From: Methylophaga thiooxydans DMS010
GTDB lineage: Bacteria; Pseudomonadota; Gammaproteobacteria; Nitrosococcales; Methylophagaceae
DNA: 64,000 nucleotides
Direction of reading: 5' to 3'
NCBI RefSeq assembly: GCF_000156355.1
Contig: NZ_GG657906.1
Span: 148,248-212,247 of the forward strand
Positions 1 to 8,969 of this stretch are shown here, piece after piece. Numbering within the stretch: position 1 is the stretch's first letter; each line of letters opens with the position of its first letter. The notes beneath the pieces are model-generated. The model ran no database searches. It was given only the letters and a program-made list of their open reading frames with translations, and was not told where the DNA came from. A program made the position numbers and the translations under genes.

Positions 1-177
1 TTTATGTTTACGCCGTATCATGTCCACACGAAACTGTAGGCCATTAAGACGCCGCAAGTCGTCTTTGGTTTTCGCATGCCCTTTAATGTATTGCTGGAGT
101 GTTGCAACTCGCTTTTGTTCGAAAGCAATGCAATCTTGTTTGGCTAATGTGGCCCATTCATCAAAGTTAAATGCCAT
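1..177 (-). CDS. DUF3135-like small protein (3' end outside window)
   Basis: The first 59 codons run off the left edge of the window. The start ATG at 175-177 follows a purine-rich AGGGGGG ribosome-binding site. The protein begins MAFNFDEWATLAKQD and continues with a basic, helical stretch containing LRRLNGLQFRVD. The FDEWA...L pattern and the 'L.GLQ.R.D' segment resemble the short DUF3135 family of gammaproteobacterial proteins of unknown function. It is transcribed leftward, away from the terminator that closes the next operon. The family call is from recalled motif similarity only; no biochemical role is known. Confidence 0.6.
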   Translation of the reverse strand, partial: MAFNFDEWATLAKQDCIAFEQKRVATLQQYIKGHAKTKDDLRRLNGLQFRVDMIRRKHK

Positions 178-258
178 GGGGTACCCCCCTGAGCAATATG
201 CATCAGTGTTTAACTTTATGACAGTGTCGTGGGGAAACAGTTGCCTTGAGTCCAGGCA

Positions 259-292
259 TAAAAAAACCGGAGCCTGAAAAACAGACCCCGGT
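259..292 (-). terminator. Rho-independent terminator of the nemR-like operon
   Basis: Read on the minus strand, an ACCGG/CCGGT stem with an inner CTG/CAG helix is followed by a run of seven T. It lies just downstream of the stop codon of the double-propeller protein and ends the operon. Confidence 0.7.
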
Positions 293-314
293 AAGGGTAT
301 AACCAGAACGGTTA

Positions 315-2249
315 TTACGGTACAGGCAGGTAAATTAATTCGCCTGCTTTCATATCCGGCACCATGACAGATTGACCATCTACAGATAATGCAATATCGG
401 CAGCGGCTTTAAAATTATCGGCAATCAGTTGTGGTGTCGCTTCTGGCGTGCTTAGCTGCCACACCTTGCCATTTTTCCAGTCACTGACATAAAGAAAACC
501 ACGTGTATCTTTGACGAGCCCATCAGCGCCACCAAAACCTTGGTTAAGGTGCTGCGTTTTTCCTGATGAAAGATGCGTACGGTATAGATCACCAGTGCCG
601 AAATCAGCAACGAGTAGGGTGCCTACGCCATCCATCAATAAGCCGTTAGGACGTTTGATGCCTGAGTCGCTATTAATGACTTCGCTGACTTTGCCATCGG
701 TAGTGATTTTGTATACGCCACCATGAGTACCATCTTCTGTGCCGCTATCTGACACGTAAACAGTACCGTTACCATCAATCTCGACATCATTCAGAAATTC
801 GGCTTTACCCGGAAAGTCAGATTTATCGGCAACGATAGTCACATTGCCATCCATATCAATTTTGAAGACTTGATTGATATCAGCAACGTAGATTTCGTTA
901 TTCCACAAGTCGATGCCTTTCGGATCGTTCAAGCCAGCTGCCAAGGTTGTCTTCGTGCCATCGCTGTGGATGATGCTGACTTGACCATCGCCACCTTTAC
1001 CAAACTCACCGATTTCACTGATAAATGTGCGGCCATCGGTGTGACTCACCACAGATTCAGGCATGGCAAAGCCCGTCAGTTTATTGGTGTTGGTTTTGAC
1101 GGGTGTTGTGCTCGCTTGTTGCTGACCATGACTAACACGATAGATGACGCCATTGTAGTCGTCAGATACAAGTAATGAACCATCTGGCAGCTCTAAAACA
1201 TCTGTCGGACGGCCCCATGCTTCACCATCATTTAACCAGCCATCAATGAAAACTTCCTGGCCACTGACTTCGTGGTTATCATCAAAGGTCACACGCATCA
1301 GCTTATAGCCGACAGGTTCTGTACGGTTCCATGAACCATGCTGAGCAATAATGGCATCGCCTTGATAATCCGTTGGGAACATTTTGCCCGTGTAGAATTT
1401 AAAGCCAAGATTAGCGGTATGTGCCTGAAACTCAACTTCAGGGAAAGTCACATCTTGTGGTGGCTGTTTGTCTTTCCAGTCATCATGACGTGCTTTACCG
1501 CTGGCGTAGAATGGGAAACCAAAGTGCATACCGGCTTTTGGTGCCGCATTGAGCTCACCCGGTGGGTTATCATCGCCCATCATGTCGACATTATTGTCGG
1601 TAAAGAACAGGGTGCCGGTTTCAGGTTGGAAATCCAGACCGACGGAGTTACGCACACCGTGGGCATAGATTTCAGCATCAGTACCATCCGGGTTCATCCG
1701 CATGATAGTGGCTTCATTACCACTGACATCACAAATGTTGCATGGTGCACCCACTGTGACATAGAGCTTATTATCGGGCCCGAAGCCAATATAACGCCAG
1801 CCATGGTGCGCTTTATCAGGCAAGTCTTCAAAGACGACTTCACGCATTTGGGCAAACGGTAACGTCAGATCAAAGCCTGGCGCCGCATAACGTGCAATGC
1901 GGTTTTGCTCTGCGACGTACAAGTTGCCTTGATACATTGCAACACCATTACCGATTTTAAGATCATCGAGAATAGTGACTACATCATCAGCTTTACGGTC
2001 TTTATTCTTATCAACCACCGCGTAAACGATTTTGCCACGGGTACCGACGAATACGGTGCCTGTTGATTGGCCAATTGTCATTTGGCGGGCATTAGGTACT
2101 TCTGCATAAACTTCAATATTGAAGCCATCCGGCAGATTGAGCTTATGCAAGTTAGCTTCAGCATCAGCACGATCAGCGATGGCGGGTAAAGCCATCATGC
2201 CTAGTGATGTTGCTGCGAGCGTTGCGAGAGAAAGTTGTTTCAATTTCAT
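315..2249 (-). CDS. Secreted double beta-propeller dehydrogenase (sorbosone dehydrogenase-like plus SMP-30/NHL-like)
   Basis: 644 residues with a clear signal peptide (Lys-rich start, hydrophobic core, ALPAIA cleavage region), so periplasmic. Residues about 30-375 match the PQQ-dependent sugar/L-sorbosone dehydrogenase propeller: HHGWRYIGFGPDNKLYVTVG, then a Cys pair in APCNICD, GVRNSVGLDFQPETGTL and HGSWNR. Residues about 390-640 form a second propeller with SMP-30/NHL-type repeats (FLNDVEIDGNGTVYVSDSG, RPNGLLMDGVGTLLVADFG). A secreted quinoprotein oxidising sugars or aldehydes is likely, but substrate and cofactor are not proven. It is the last gene of the electrophile-response operon, 30 nt behind the Old Yellow Enzyme, which suggests a role in periplasmic carbonyl oxidation. 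The two-propeller arrangement is longer than the usual single-domain dehydrogenase. Confidence 0.75.
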   Translation of the reverse strand: MKLKQLSLATLAATSLGMMALPAIADRADAEANLHKLNLPDGFNIEVYAEVPNARQMTIGQSTGTVFVGTRGKIVYAVVDKNKDRKADDVVTILDDLKIGNGVAMYQGNLYVAEQNRIARYAAPGFDLTLPFAQMREVVFEDLPDKAHHGWRYIGFGPDNKLYVTVGAPCNICDVSGNEATIMRMNPDGTDAEIYAHGVRNSVGLDFQPETGTLFFTDNNVDMMGDDNPPGELNAAPKAGMHFGFPFYASGKARHDDWKDKQPPQDVTFPEVEFQAHTANLGFKFYTGKMFPTDYQGDAIIAQHGSWNRTEPVGYKLMRVTFDDNHEVSGQEVFIDGWLNDGEAWGRPTDVLELPDGSLLVSDDYNGVIYRVSHGQQQASTTPVKTNTNKLTGFAMPESVVSHTDGRTFISEIGEFGKGGDGQVSIIHSDGTKTTLAAGLNDPKGIDLWNNEIYVADINQVFKIDMDGNVTIVADKSDFPGKAEFLNDVEIDGNGTVYVSDSGTEDGTHGGVYKITTDGKVSEVINSDSGIKRPNGLLMDGVGTLLVADFGTGDLYRTHLSSGKTQHLNQGFGGADGLVKDTRGFLYVSDWKNGKVWQLSTPEATPQLIADNFKAAADIALSVDGQSVMVPDMKAGELIYLPVP

Positions 2250-2279
2250 GATTCCTCCATTAACAAAAATTGTCCAGCC

Positions 2280-3380
2280 TCAGGCTTCGAGGAAGGGATA
2301 ATCGATATAGCCGCGTTCATCGCCGCCATAAAAAGTGCTTGGGTCTGGTTCGTTCAGTGGTGCTTGCTTGATATAACGAACCGGTAAGTCAGGGTTAGCA
2401 ATAAACAGTTTGCCGAATGAAATGGCATCAACATCACCGTTTTGAATCGCATCGTTGGCTTTTTCAAGGGTGTAGTCGAAATTGCTCATATAAACGCCAT
2501 TCCAGAGTTTGCGAAGTGTTGAAATATCAAACTCAGGGCCTGCAGCTCCTGGCGCATCTGTCCCCATTTCAGTGATATGTAAATACGCTAAACCATACTG
2601 ATTTAATTTTTCGACGGCATAGCGGAAGGTTTGCTCAGGCTGGCTGTCTTTAATATCGTTAAAGGGTTGCAGCGGGGAAAGACGAACACCCACGCGATCG
2701 GGGCCCCAGATTTTGCATACTTCATCCATCACTTCAAATAACAGGCGGGCACGGTTTTCAAGGTTGCCGCCGTATTCATCTGTACGCTGATTGCTGCCAT
2801 CACGCAGGAACTGGTCGAGCAGATAACCGTTGGCACCGTGAACTTCAACACCATCAAAACCAGCAGATAGGGCGTTATAAGCGCCTTCTCTGAATTGCTC
2901 AATCACAGTGGCAATTTCATTGCTAGTCATTGCCTGAGGTGTTTCGTAAGGTTTCATGCCTTCATAGGTCATGACTTCACCGGCAGGTTTAATAGCAGAA
3001 GGCGCCATAGGCAGGCGACCACCCGGCATCATGGATGAATGACCCACGCGGCCACAATGCCAGATTTGCATAAAGATTTTACCGCCGGCTTGATGCACGG
3101 CATCGGTTACTTCCTTCCAAGCCTTGACCTGATCCTGGCTATAAATTCCCGGAATGTTGGGGTAACCGATGCCGTCTTCGGTGACCAAGGTCGCTTCGGT
3201 AATAATCAAGCCTGCTGAAGCACGCTGACGATAATATTCAACCATCATTTCAGTGGGGACTAAGCCTTCGCCAGCACGGTTACGCGTCAGTGGCGCCATG
3301 ATAAATCTATTTTTTAAGGTTAATGCACCCATTTGCAGTGGTGATAGCAAATCAAGTGCTGGTTTTACACTGTCATTCAT
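2280..3380 (-). CDS. nemA: Old Yellow Enzyme family NADH:flavin oxidoreductase (NemA-like)
   Basis: 366 residues forming a single FMN-binding TIM barrel. Visible OYE landmarks are the N-terminal NRFIMAPLTRNRAGEG, EYYRQRASAGLIITEAT, the substrate loop QIWHCGRVGHSSMMPGG, GFDGVEVHGANGYLLDQFL, RTDEYGGNLENRARLL, and the C-terminal FYGGDERGYIDYPFL. These match E. coli NemA closely. The family reduces activated C=C bonds of electrophiles (N-ethylmaleimide, enones, nitro compounds) using NAD(P)H. It lies inside an operon led by a NemR-like regulator and YqhD, which supports a detoxification role. The gap to the upstream reductase is 24 nt. The exact substrate is unknown; the symbol is given by similarity. 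Confidence 0.85.
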   Translation of the reverse strand: MNDSVKPALDLLSPLQMGALTLKNRFIMAPLTRNRAGEGLVPTEMMVEYYRQRASAGLIITEATLVTEDGIGYPNIPGIYSQDQVKAWKEVTDAVHQAGGKIFMQIWHCGRVGHSSMMPGGRLPMAPSAIKPAGEVMTYEGMKPYETPQAMTSNEIATVIEQFREGAYNALSAGFDGVEVHGANGYLLDQFLRDGSNQRTDEYGGNLENRARLLFEVMDEVCKIWGPDRVGVRLSPLQPFNDIKDSQPEQTFRYAVEKLNQYGLAYLHITEMGTDAPGAAGPEFDISTLRKLWNGVYMSNFDYTLEKANDAIQNGDVDAISFGKLFIANPDLPVRYIKQAPLNEPDPSTFYGGDERGYIDYPFLEA

Positions 3381-3404
3381 GTGTTGTTCCTTGTTGATTA
3401 AGCG

Positions 3405-4394
3405 TTATACGGTGACGACGATTTTACCCAGTTGGCTGTTTGATTCCATAAACTGGTGAGCTTTGACGATGTCATCTAACGGAAAGGTTTTCGCGACAAC
3501 GGGTTTGAGCTGAGCGCTTTCTAGCCAACCGTATATTTCATCGCGTGCCGAGGCTAACGCCTGAGGGTTACTCGTGAATTCGAATAAGGTGTAGCCACGA
3601 AGGGTGATTCCTTTAGCCAGTACGGTGAATAATGGGAAAGGCGTAGCCTCACTACTCAGCGCACCATATTGGAAAATAATGCCTTGTTGTGCGGTGACCG
3701 CAGCAAGGGTTTCGAGCATCGGCCCTGCCACCGGATCAAATACAACGCGCACGCCCTGGTTATGCGTAATTTTGTTAACTGACTCAATCACATCAGCCTC
3801 ATCACTGACGACAACATGCTTTGCGCCGTGATCTAACAAGGTTTGTTTTTTATCACTGCTACGTGTCATCGCGATGGGCACAGCGCCAACAAGGTTGCAA
3901 AGTTGGATAGCAGCCAAACCGACACTGCTTGATGCCGCTGGAATCAGTACATAATCATCCGGTTGGATTTTGGCAATATCGATCAGGGCACCATAAGCAG
4001 TGAGATATTGCATCCAGATACTGGTTGCTTCTTCAAAGCTTAAATTAGCAGGGTAGTGGGTGACAGCTGATGCCGGGACATTGGTTAGCTCTGCATACAC
4101 GCCATATTGATTCATTGAAAAGTTAGGGATGGTGCTGACCGCATCGCCGACATTAAAGCCTTCAACACCGTCACCTAGTGCGGTAATGGTGCCGCTTGCC
4201 TCGTAACCTATTTTCGCGGGTAATTCAGGGGCTTCCAGGTATTGACCACGACGGAACATCGCTTCAGCACGATTCAGACCGATGGCAGCAACCTTAATTT
4301 GTATTTCACCTTTTGCTGGTGCGGCGACATCTTCCTCAATGAGTTGTAAAACATCCGGCTCACCAGTTTGCTCAAATTTAATGACTTTAGACAT
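3405..4394 (-). CDS. Zinc-free medium-chain dehydrogenase/reductase (quinone oxidoreductase-like)
   Basis: 329 residues of the MDR superfamily. The N-terminal GroES-like part holds GLNRAEAMFRRGQY and KIGYEASGTITALG. The Rossmann part has YVLIPAASSSVGLAAIQLC, a variant of the usual GxGxxG-type nucleotide loop, then AVTAQQGIIFQYGALS. The Cys ligands of the catalytic and structural zinc sites of alcohol dehydrogenases are absent, placing it with quinone oxidoreductases and enoyl/alkenal reductases. NADPH-dependent reduction of quinones or alpha,beta-unsaturated carbonyls is expected. It is 15 nt behind yqhD and shares the nemR-like operator upstream of that gene. Confidence 0.8.
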   Translation of the reverse strand: MSKVIKFEQTGEPDVLQLIEEDVAAPAKGEIQIKVAAIGLNRAEAMFRRGQYLEAPELPAKIGYEASGTITALGDGVEGFNVGDAVSTIPNFSMNQYGVYAELTNVPASAVTHYPANLSFEEATSIWMQYLTAYGALIDIAKIQPDDYVLIPAASSSVGLAAIQLCNLVGAVPIAMTRSSDKKQTLLDHGAKHVVVSDEADVIESVNKITHNQGVRVVFDPVAGPMLETLAAVTAQQGIIFQYGALSSEATPFPLFTVLAKGITLRGYTLFEFTSNPQALASARDEIYGWLESAQLKPVVAKTFPLDDIVKAHQFMESNSQLGKIVVTV

Positions 4395-4409
4395 AGTTAG
4401 ATCCTTAAT

Positions 4410-5570
4410 TTACAGGCTGGCTTCGAGCACTTTACGACTTTTATCTAAATCGACATCTCCGTGTTCACCGAGCTGGTTCAGGCCATGTTCACCAAGTTGC
4501 TTGATCATGGTGGGAATCGCATCAGCAGGAATTTGATAATCGCTTAATCGCGTTTTCACGCCCATTTGTTCAAAGAAATCACGTGTTTTGGTAATGGCCA
4601 TGTCGATACGGCTGTCATCATCACCATCAGTAATGTTCCAGACACGTTCTGCGTATTGCAGTAATTTGTCGTGTTTGTGTTCACGCTGTTCTTGCATGAT
4701 GCTGGGCAGGATAATCGCTAATGTTTGAGCATGGTCTAAACCATGTAATGCAGTTAGTTCATGACCAATCATATGCGTCGCCCAGTCCTGTGGTACGCCT
4801 GCACCGATTAAACCATTAAGGGCTAATGTCGCTGTCCACATAAAGTTTGATTGCAAGGTGTAATCAGTAGGCTTTTCCAATAATTCGGGACCCGTCTCGA
4901 TAAGCGTTAATAGCAAGCCTTCGGCAAAGCGGTCTTGTACTTTGGCATCGACGGGATAGGTCAGATACTGCTCCATGATGTGGGTATAGGCATCAACAAT
5001 ACCGTTGGCTAACTGTCTTGGCGGTAAGGTGTAGGCTTTTGTTGGATCCAAAATTGAAAACTCGGGATAAACCAATGGACTCTTAAACGCCAGTTTTTCT
5101 TTCGTTTGATAACGGGTGACGACTGAGTTGGCATTCATTTCTGAGCCGGTTGCTGGCAGGGTTAACACTGAACCAAACGGTAGTGCTGTGTGTATGTCTT
5201 TAGCACTATTTACCAGAATTTCCTGCCATGGGTCGCCTTCACAATTCACGGCAGCCGCAATGAACTTGGTGCCATCAATGACAGAACCACCACCCACAGC
5301 CAGTAAATAATCCAGCTTATTGTCTTTAATCTGTGCAACTGCACGCATTAATGTGGTGTAACTCGGGTTCGCTTCAATGCCACCAAATTCTTCGGAATAG
5401 CGTGAGTTCAAAGCAGCAGTGACCTCATCAACAGTGCCATGTTTTTTCGCGCTTTGCCCCCCGAAGAGAATTAAAACGCGGGCGTCTTTAGGAACCAATT
5501 GGTCGATTTCTTTGATTTGTCCTTCGCCGAAAACAATACGGGTAGGATTAAAAAAGTTGAAATTATTCAC
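4410..5570 (-). CDS. yqhD: Iron-type NADPH-dependent aldehyde reductase (YqhD family)
   Basis: 386 residues of the iron-containing (type III) alcohol dehydrogenase fold, beginning NNFNFFNPTRIVFGEGQI as YqhD proteins do. The dinucleotide-binding GGGSVIDGTKFIAAA and LPATGSEMN loops are present. Metal ligands are visible in NGIVDAYTHIMEQ (Asp, His) and WATHMIGHELTALHGLDHAQ (His, His). E. coli YqhD reduces short aldehydes such as methylglyoxal, malondialdehyde and acrolein with NADPH. It is the first gene after the 77-nt gap holding the upstream operator, so the four structural genes probably share a promoter here. Aldehyde detoxification in the cytoplasm is the best-supported role. Confidence 0.87.
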   Translation of the reverse strand: MNNFNFFNPTRIVFGEGQIKEIDQLVPKDARVLILFGGQSAKKHGTVDEVTAALNSRYSEEFGGIEANPSYTTLMRAVAQIKDNKLDYLLAVGGGSVIDGTKFIAAAVNCEGDPWQEILVNSAKDIHTALPFGSVLTLPATGSEMNANSVVTRYQTKEKLAFKSPLVYPEFSILDPTKAYTLPPRQLANGIVDAYTHIMEQYLTYPVDAKVQDRFAEGLLLTLIETGPELLEKPTDYTLQSNFMWTATLALNGLIGAGVPQDWATHMIGHELTALHGLDHAQTLAIILPSIMQEQREHKHDKLLQYAERVWNITDGDDDSRIDMAITKTRDFFEQMGVKTRLSDYQIPADAIPTMIKQLGEHGLNQLGEHGDVDLDKSRKVLEASL

Positions 5571-5595
5571 GGGTAATCCTTAATTAGTAATTTAA

Positions 5596-5610
5596 TAGAC
5601 CAGTCGTCTA
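5596..5610. promoter_or_regulatory. NemR-like operator upstream of yqhD
   Basis: Perfect inverted repeat TAGAC-CAGTC-GTCTA between the regulator gene and yqhD. The same 15 bases, plus flanks giving 19 identical bases, recur at 6272-6286 in front of the regulator itself. From memory, the E. coli NemR box has similar TAGACC/GGTCTA arms. Confidence 0.8.
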
Positions 5611-5647
5611 GTTTTTAGGCAAATAAAAAGCCTCGTGGACGTTGAGA

Positions 5648-6259
5648 CTAAGGCAAATTGAGTCGAGCGTGTAGCGCGTTCATTGCTACCTCTAGGGCAC
5701 TATGATCACGATTGACCTTAGTCAGAAGTGTCGCGCCAATCCAGAGATAATAAATTTCTTCTGTGACAGTTTGTGCATCACCGTCGATTTCTATTTCTTT
5801 GTTATCGATCGCTTCCTGAACACAGTCAGCCAAGCGATTGATAATGCGGTTCGTGCCTTGCTTTAAGGCAAGCCGCATGGTTTCAGACAGATCAGTGACT
5901 TCACCACTAATCTTTACAACCAGGCATTTGTCGGTTGTGGTGTCGTTGCATTGGCTATTTTTCCAGTTGCCAAAGAAGCGGAGAATTCGCTCTACAGCTG
6001 ATGCGCCGTCATTACGCAACTTTTCATCCAGAAGCAGCATGTACTGATCAAAGTAATTTTCCAGCAGCGCGCTACCGAAATGCTCTTTAGAGTCGAAGTA
6101 ATGATAGAAGGAGCCTTTCGGTACTCCAGCGGTTTTGAGAATTTCATTCAAGCCGACCGCAGCAAAGCCTTTACCCAAAATAATGGTTTGGGCAGTGCTT
6201 AAAATATGTTGTCTTGTGTCGCTAGAGCGAGAACGAGCTGCTTGATTCATGGTGTGCAT
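5648..6259 (-). CDS. nemR: TetR-family electrophile-sensing repressor (NemR-like)
   Basis: 203 residues. The N-terminal helix-turn-helix contains GLNEILKTAGVPKGSFYHYFDSKEHFG, almost the NemR signature. The ligand domain has KCLVVKISGEVTDLSETMR, equivalent to the E. coli NemR segment that carries the redox-active Cys106; here it is Cys112, with a second Cys at 104 matching NemR Cys98. NemR is a repressor released by electrophiles, hypochlorous acid and methylglyoxal through these cysteines. One copy of its palindrome lies 13 bp before its start codon (autoregulation) and one before yqhD. Met4 is an alternative start; neither start has a strong ribosome-binding site. Confidence 0.85.
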   Translation of the reverse strand: MHTMNQAARSRSSDTRQHILSTAQTIILGKGFAAVGLNEILKTAGVPKGSFYHYFDSKEHFGSALLENYFDQYMLLLDEKLRNDGASAVERILRFFGNWKNSQCNDTTTDKCLVVKISGEVTDLSETMRLALKQGTNRIINRLADCVQEAIDNKEIEIDGDAQTVTEEIYYLWIGATLLTKVNRDHSALEVAMNALHARLNLP

Positions 6260-6271
6260 TGTTTCACAGAA

Positions 6272-6286
6272 TAGACCAGTCGTCTA
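6272..6286. promoter_or_regulatory. NemR-like operator upstream of the regulator gene
   Basis: Second exact copy of TAGAC-CAGTC-GTCTA, ending 13 bp upstream of the regulator's start codon, so bound repressor would block its own transcription. It lies about 190 bp from the divergent doe operon start. Confidence 0.8.
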
Positions 6287-6476
6287 GTGATAATTTATTC
6301 ATGACCTCAGCATGATAAATATTTAGATCACAAAATATTGGAACAAGCCTTGCTTGGTGTTAGTCTGAGGGTGAAAGCGGCCTTATCTAGGCATAAATAA
6401 ACCGATTCGGGTGCCATGGCGCTTTTCCAAGTTCACTATATGCACTAATTAGGTGCATGTAACGCAAGGGGGCAAG

Positions 6477-7637
6477 ATGGGCGACATCTGGCAACAGGCG
6501 ATTGAAAACGCGCAGCAACTGCGACGTAATTTACATCAGCATCCGGAGCTAGGCTGGAATGAAGTTCGTACGGCTGAGCTGATTAGAAATGAACTAACGC
6601 AACTGGGTATTATCTGGGAAGCCTGTGCCGAGCTTGGTACCTTAGCCAGACTTAATCCTAATGGTGTAGGACAACATATTGCTTTAAGAGCGGATATGGA
6701 TGCCTTGCCAATTATCGAGCAAACCCATCATCAATGGCGCTCGTCACACGAGGGCTGTATGCACGCCTGTGGTCACGATGGCCATACCGCAACCCTACTT
6801 GCTTCAGCGCGTTGGCTGAAATCTGTTGAAACCCAATTACCCGGTCCGGTGACATTATTATTCCAACCCGCAGAAGAAGGCGGCCATGGTGCACTCAAAA
6901 TGATTGAGGATGGCGCTTTGGAGGGTATCGATTTTATTTATGGTTGGCATAACTGGCCGGCAATTCCCTTTGGAAAGATAGTTTGTCCTGATGACATCGT
7001 CATGTGTGGCAATGGCACTTTTACCATTACATTAGTAGGAGAGGGGGGGCATGCCAGTCAGCCTGAGTTGTGCCGTGATCCTGTTCTTGCAGCCAGTGCG
7101 GTCACCCTCGCTTTACAACAAATTGTAAGTCGCCATATTGCACCTCAACAGCCAGCGGTAGTAAGCGTCACATCTATTGAAGCACCGAGTGGGCCGACAG
7201 TTATTCCAGCAAAAGCGGTGTTGGCTGGCAGTATCCGTGTGCCAGACAAAACAACACGTGAACAAATCAATCAGCTGATTACGACGATTAGTCGCCAAAC
7301 TGCCGCGGCTTATGGCGTGGAATGCGAGGTTGAGATTTTCCCTCGTTACGAAGCCACCATTAATCATGCCGAGCACGCCGCCATTGTCAGACAGCAATGG
7401 CAGCGTGATAACGGCGCTGACAGCTTGGATAATCAGATCCGTGTACCCGTGATGGCATCAGAAGATTTCAGTTACTACTTACAACACATACCGGGTGCCT
7501 TTGCCCTGATTGGTGCAAATGATGGGCCTGACCATCAAGCGGTCTGCCACAGCCCGTTTTATGATTTTAATGATCGACTAATACCTGTTGTTACCCGTTT
7601 GTATGCGCGCTTGGTCGGTGCGCCTATAGCAGAATAA
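6477..7637 (+). CDS. doeB: M20-family amidohydrolase, likely N-acetyl-diaminobutyrate deacetylase of ectoine catabolism
   Basis: 386 residues from the ATG at 6477, chosen because AAGGGGG lies four bases before it; an in-frame ATG eight codons upstream lacks such a site. M20 amidohydrolase motifs: LHQHPELGWNE, ADMDALP, MHACGHDGHTA (metal Cys and His), PAEEGGHG (catalytic Glu), YGWHNWP and ASEDFSYYL. Family members remove acyl groups from amino acids. It is the first gene of a four-gene operon with ectoine hydrolase, diaminobutyrate transaminase and a semialdehyde dehydrogenase, which supplies the predicted substrate. Classical DoeB of Halomonas is an AstE-type enzyme of a different fold, so the doeB role is inferred from context. 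Confidence 0.7.
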   Translation: MGDIWQQAIENAQQLRRNLHQHPELGWNEVRTAELIRNELTQLGIIWEACAELGTLARLNPNGVGQHIALRADMDALPIIEQTHHQWRSSHEGCMHACGHDGHTATLLASARWLKSVETQLPGPVTLLFQPAEEGGHGALKMIEDGALEGIDFIYGWHNWPAIPFGKIVCPDDIVMCGNGTFTITLVGEGGHASQPELCRDPVLAASAVTLALQQIVSRHIAPQQPAVVSVTSIEAPSGPTVIPAKAVLAGSIRVPDKTTREQINQLITTISRQTAAAYGVECEVEIFPRYEATINHAEHAAIVRQQWQRDNGADSLDNQIRVPVMASEDFSYYLQHIPGAFALIGANDGPDHQAVCHSPFYDFNDRLIPVVTRLYARLVGAPIAE

Positions 7638-7694
7638 CCGACTGCAATGTGCCGTTGCTAACACAACGGTTTGATCCAATTTTGGAGGTGTTAA

Positions 7695-8969
7695 ATGAGT
7701 GTATTTGATCAGCGTGAGTCCAATATCCGTGCCTATTGCCGTGTTTACCCTGTTGTATTTGACAAGGCTAACAATGCAAGACAAACGGATGAGGACGGCA
7801 AGGAATATATTGATTTCTTTGCTGGGGCCGGTGTGTTGAATTTTGGACACAATAACGAGCGCATGACCAATGCAGTGATTGAATACCTTCAATCAGGTGG
7901 CGTGATCCACGCGCTCGACATGAAAACGACGGCCAAACGTAAGTTTATGGAGCGGTTTGAGAAGATCGTACTTAAGCCTCGCAATATGTCGCATAAGATG
8001 CAATTTGTTGGGCCAACGGGCACGAATGCGGTTGAAGCCGCGATGAAGTTGGCTCGACGTGTGACAGCCAGACAAGACATCGTCGCCTTCACTCGTGGTT
8101 TTCATGGCATGACGCTGGGTTCGTTAGCCGCCACTGCCAACCGATATTTTCGCGGTGCGGCGGGTGTGCCTTTGAATCATGTGTCTCACCAACCATTCGG
8201 TTGTGAAAAGCCCTGCCTGGGCTGCGAGGCTGGTTGCGGTGTCGAGAGCCTTGAGAGATTACGCGGTTTGTACCGTGATACATCAAGTGGTGTGACTCCG
8301 CCAGCAGCTTTTCTATTAGAAACAGTGCAAGCCGAAGGTGGGGTGAACGTAGCTTCTAAAGAATGGTTACAAGCAGTGGCAACGTTGGCAAAAGAAGTGG
8401 GCGCCTTATTGATTGTGGACGATATTCAGGTTGGCATGGGGCGTACCGGTTCATTCTTTAGTTTTGATGATATGGATATCGATCCTGACATTATTTGCCT
8501 GGCTAAAGGTTTAGGTGGTCTGGGTACGCCGATGGCGATGAATCTGATTAAACCCGAAGTCGATGAGTATTGGTCTCCTGGTGAACACACGGGTACGTTC
8601 CGTGGGCAAAGCATTTCATTTGTTGCCGGTAACGAGGCATTGAGCTATTTCGAAGACGATGATTTGATGGACGAAGTCAAAAGCAAGGCAGCCATCATGA
8701 ATCAAGCATTACAGCCTTTAGATGAACAATTCACCATGATTCAGGTGCGGGGCAAAGGCATGATTATTGGCTTGGATGTCTCGACTGGTGAACGCGCCAA
8801 GGCGATTGTTGAAGAGTGCTTTAAAGCCGGACTGCTTATTGCGAGTTGCGGCACAGGCGGCAGGGTTGTGAAGTTGATACCGCCGTTAACGATTCCTGAT
8901 GAAGACCTTGAGAAAGGCTTAAAAATTCTGGTCGATACCACGCTGAAAGTCATGGAGGAAACAGCATGA
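7695..8969 (+). CDS. doeD: Diaminobutyrate aminotransferase of ectoine degradation
   Basis: 424 residues, class III PLP-dependent aminotransferase of the EctB/DoeD branch. Visible motifs: FFAGAGVLNFGHNN, GPTGTNAVEAAMKLARR, FTRGFHGMTLGSLAATAN, the PLP Asp in LIVDDIQVGMGRTG, the Schiff-base Lys271 in CLAKGLGG, and GTFRGQSISF. EctB makes diaminobutyrate from aspartate semialdehyde; beside ectoine hydrolase the reverse, catabolic direction (DoeD) is more likely. GGAGG precedes the ATG. The stop overlaps the next gene's start by four bases, so translation is probably coupled. No ectA or ectC lies nearby, which argues against a biosynthetic role. Confidence 0.82.
   Translation: MSVFDQRESNIRAYCRVYPVVFDKANNARQTDEDGKEYIDFFAGAGVLNFGHNNERMTNAVIEYLQSGGVIHALDMKTTAKRKFMERFEKIVLKPRNMSHKMQFVGPTGTNAVEAAMKLARRVTARQDIVAFTRGFHGMTLGSLAATANRYFRGAAGVPLNHVSHQPFGCEKPCLGCEAGCGVESLERLRGLYRDTSSGVTPPAAFLLETVQAEGGVNVASKEWLQAVATLAKEVGALLIVDDIQVGMGRTGSFFSFDDMDIDPDIICLAKGLGGLGTPMAMNLIKPEVDEYWSPGEHTGTFRGQSISFVAGNEALSYFEDDDLMDEVKSKAAIMNQALQPLDEQFTMIQVRGKGMIIGLDVSTGERAKAIVEECFKAGLLIASCGTGGRVVKLIPPLTIPDEDLEKGLKILVDTTLKVMEETA

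Noticed and set aside
5612-5645. Terminator after the NemR-like gene
   Set aside because: Only a four-pair AGGC/GCCT stem without good T tract; read-through or a separate promoter at the operator is more likely.
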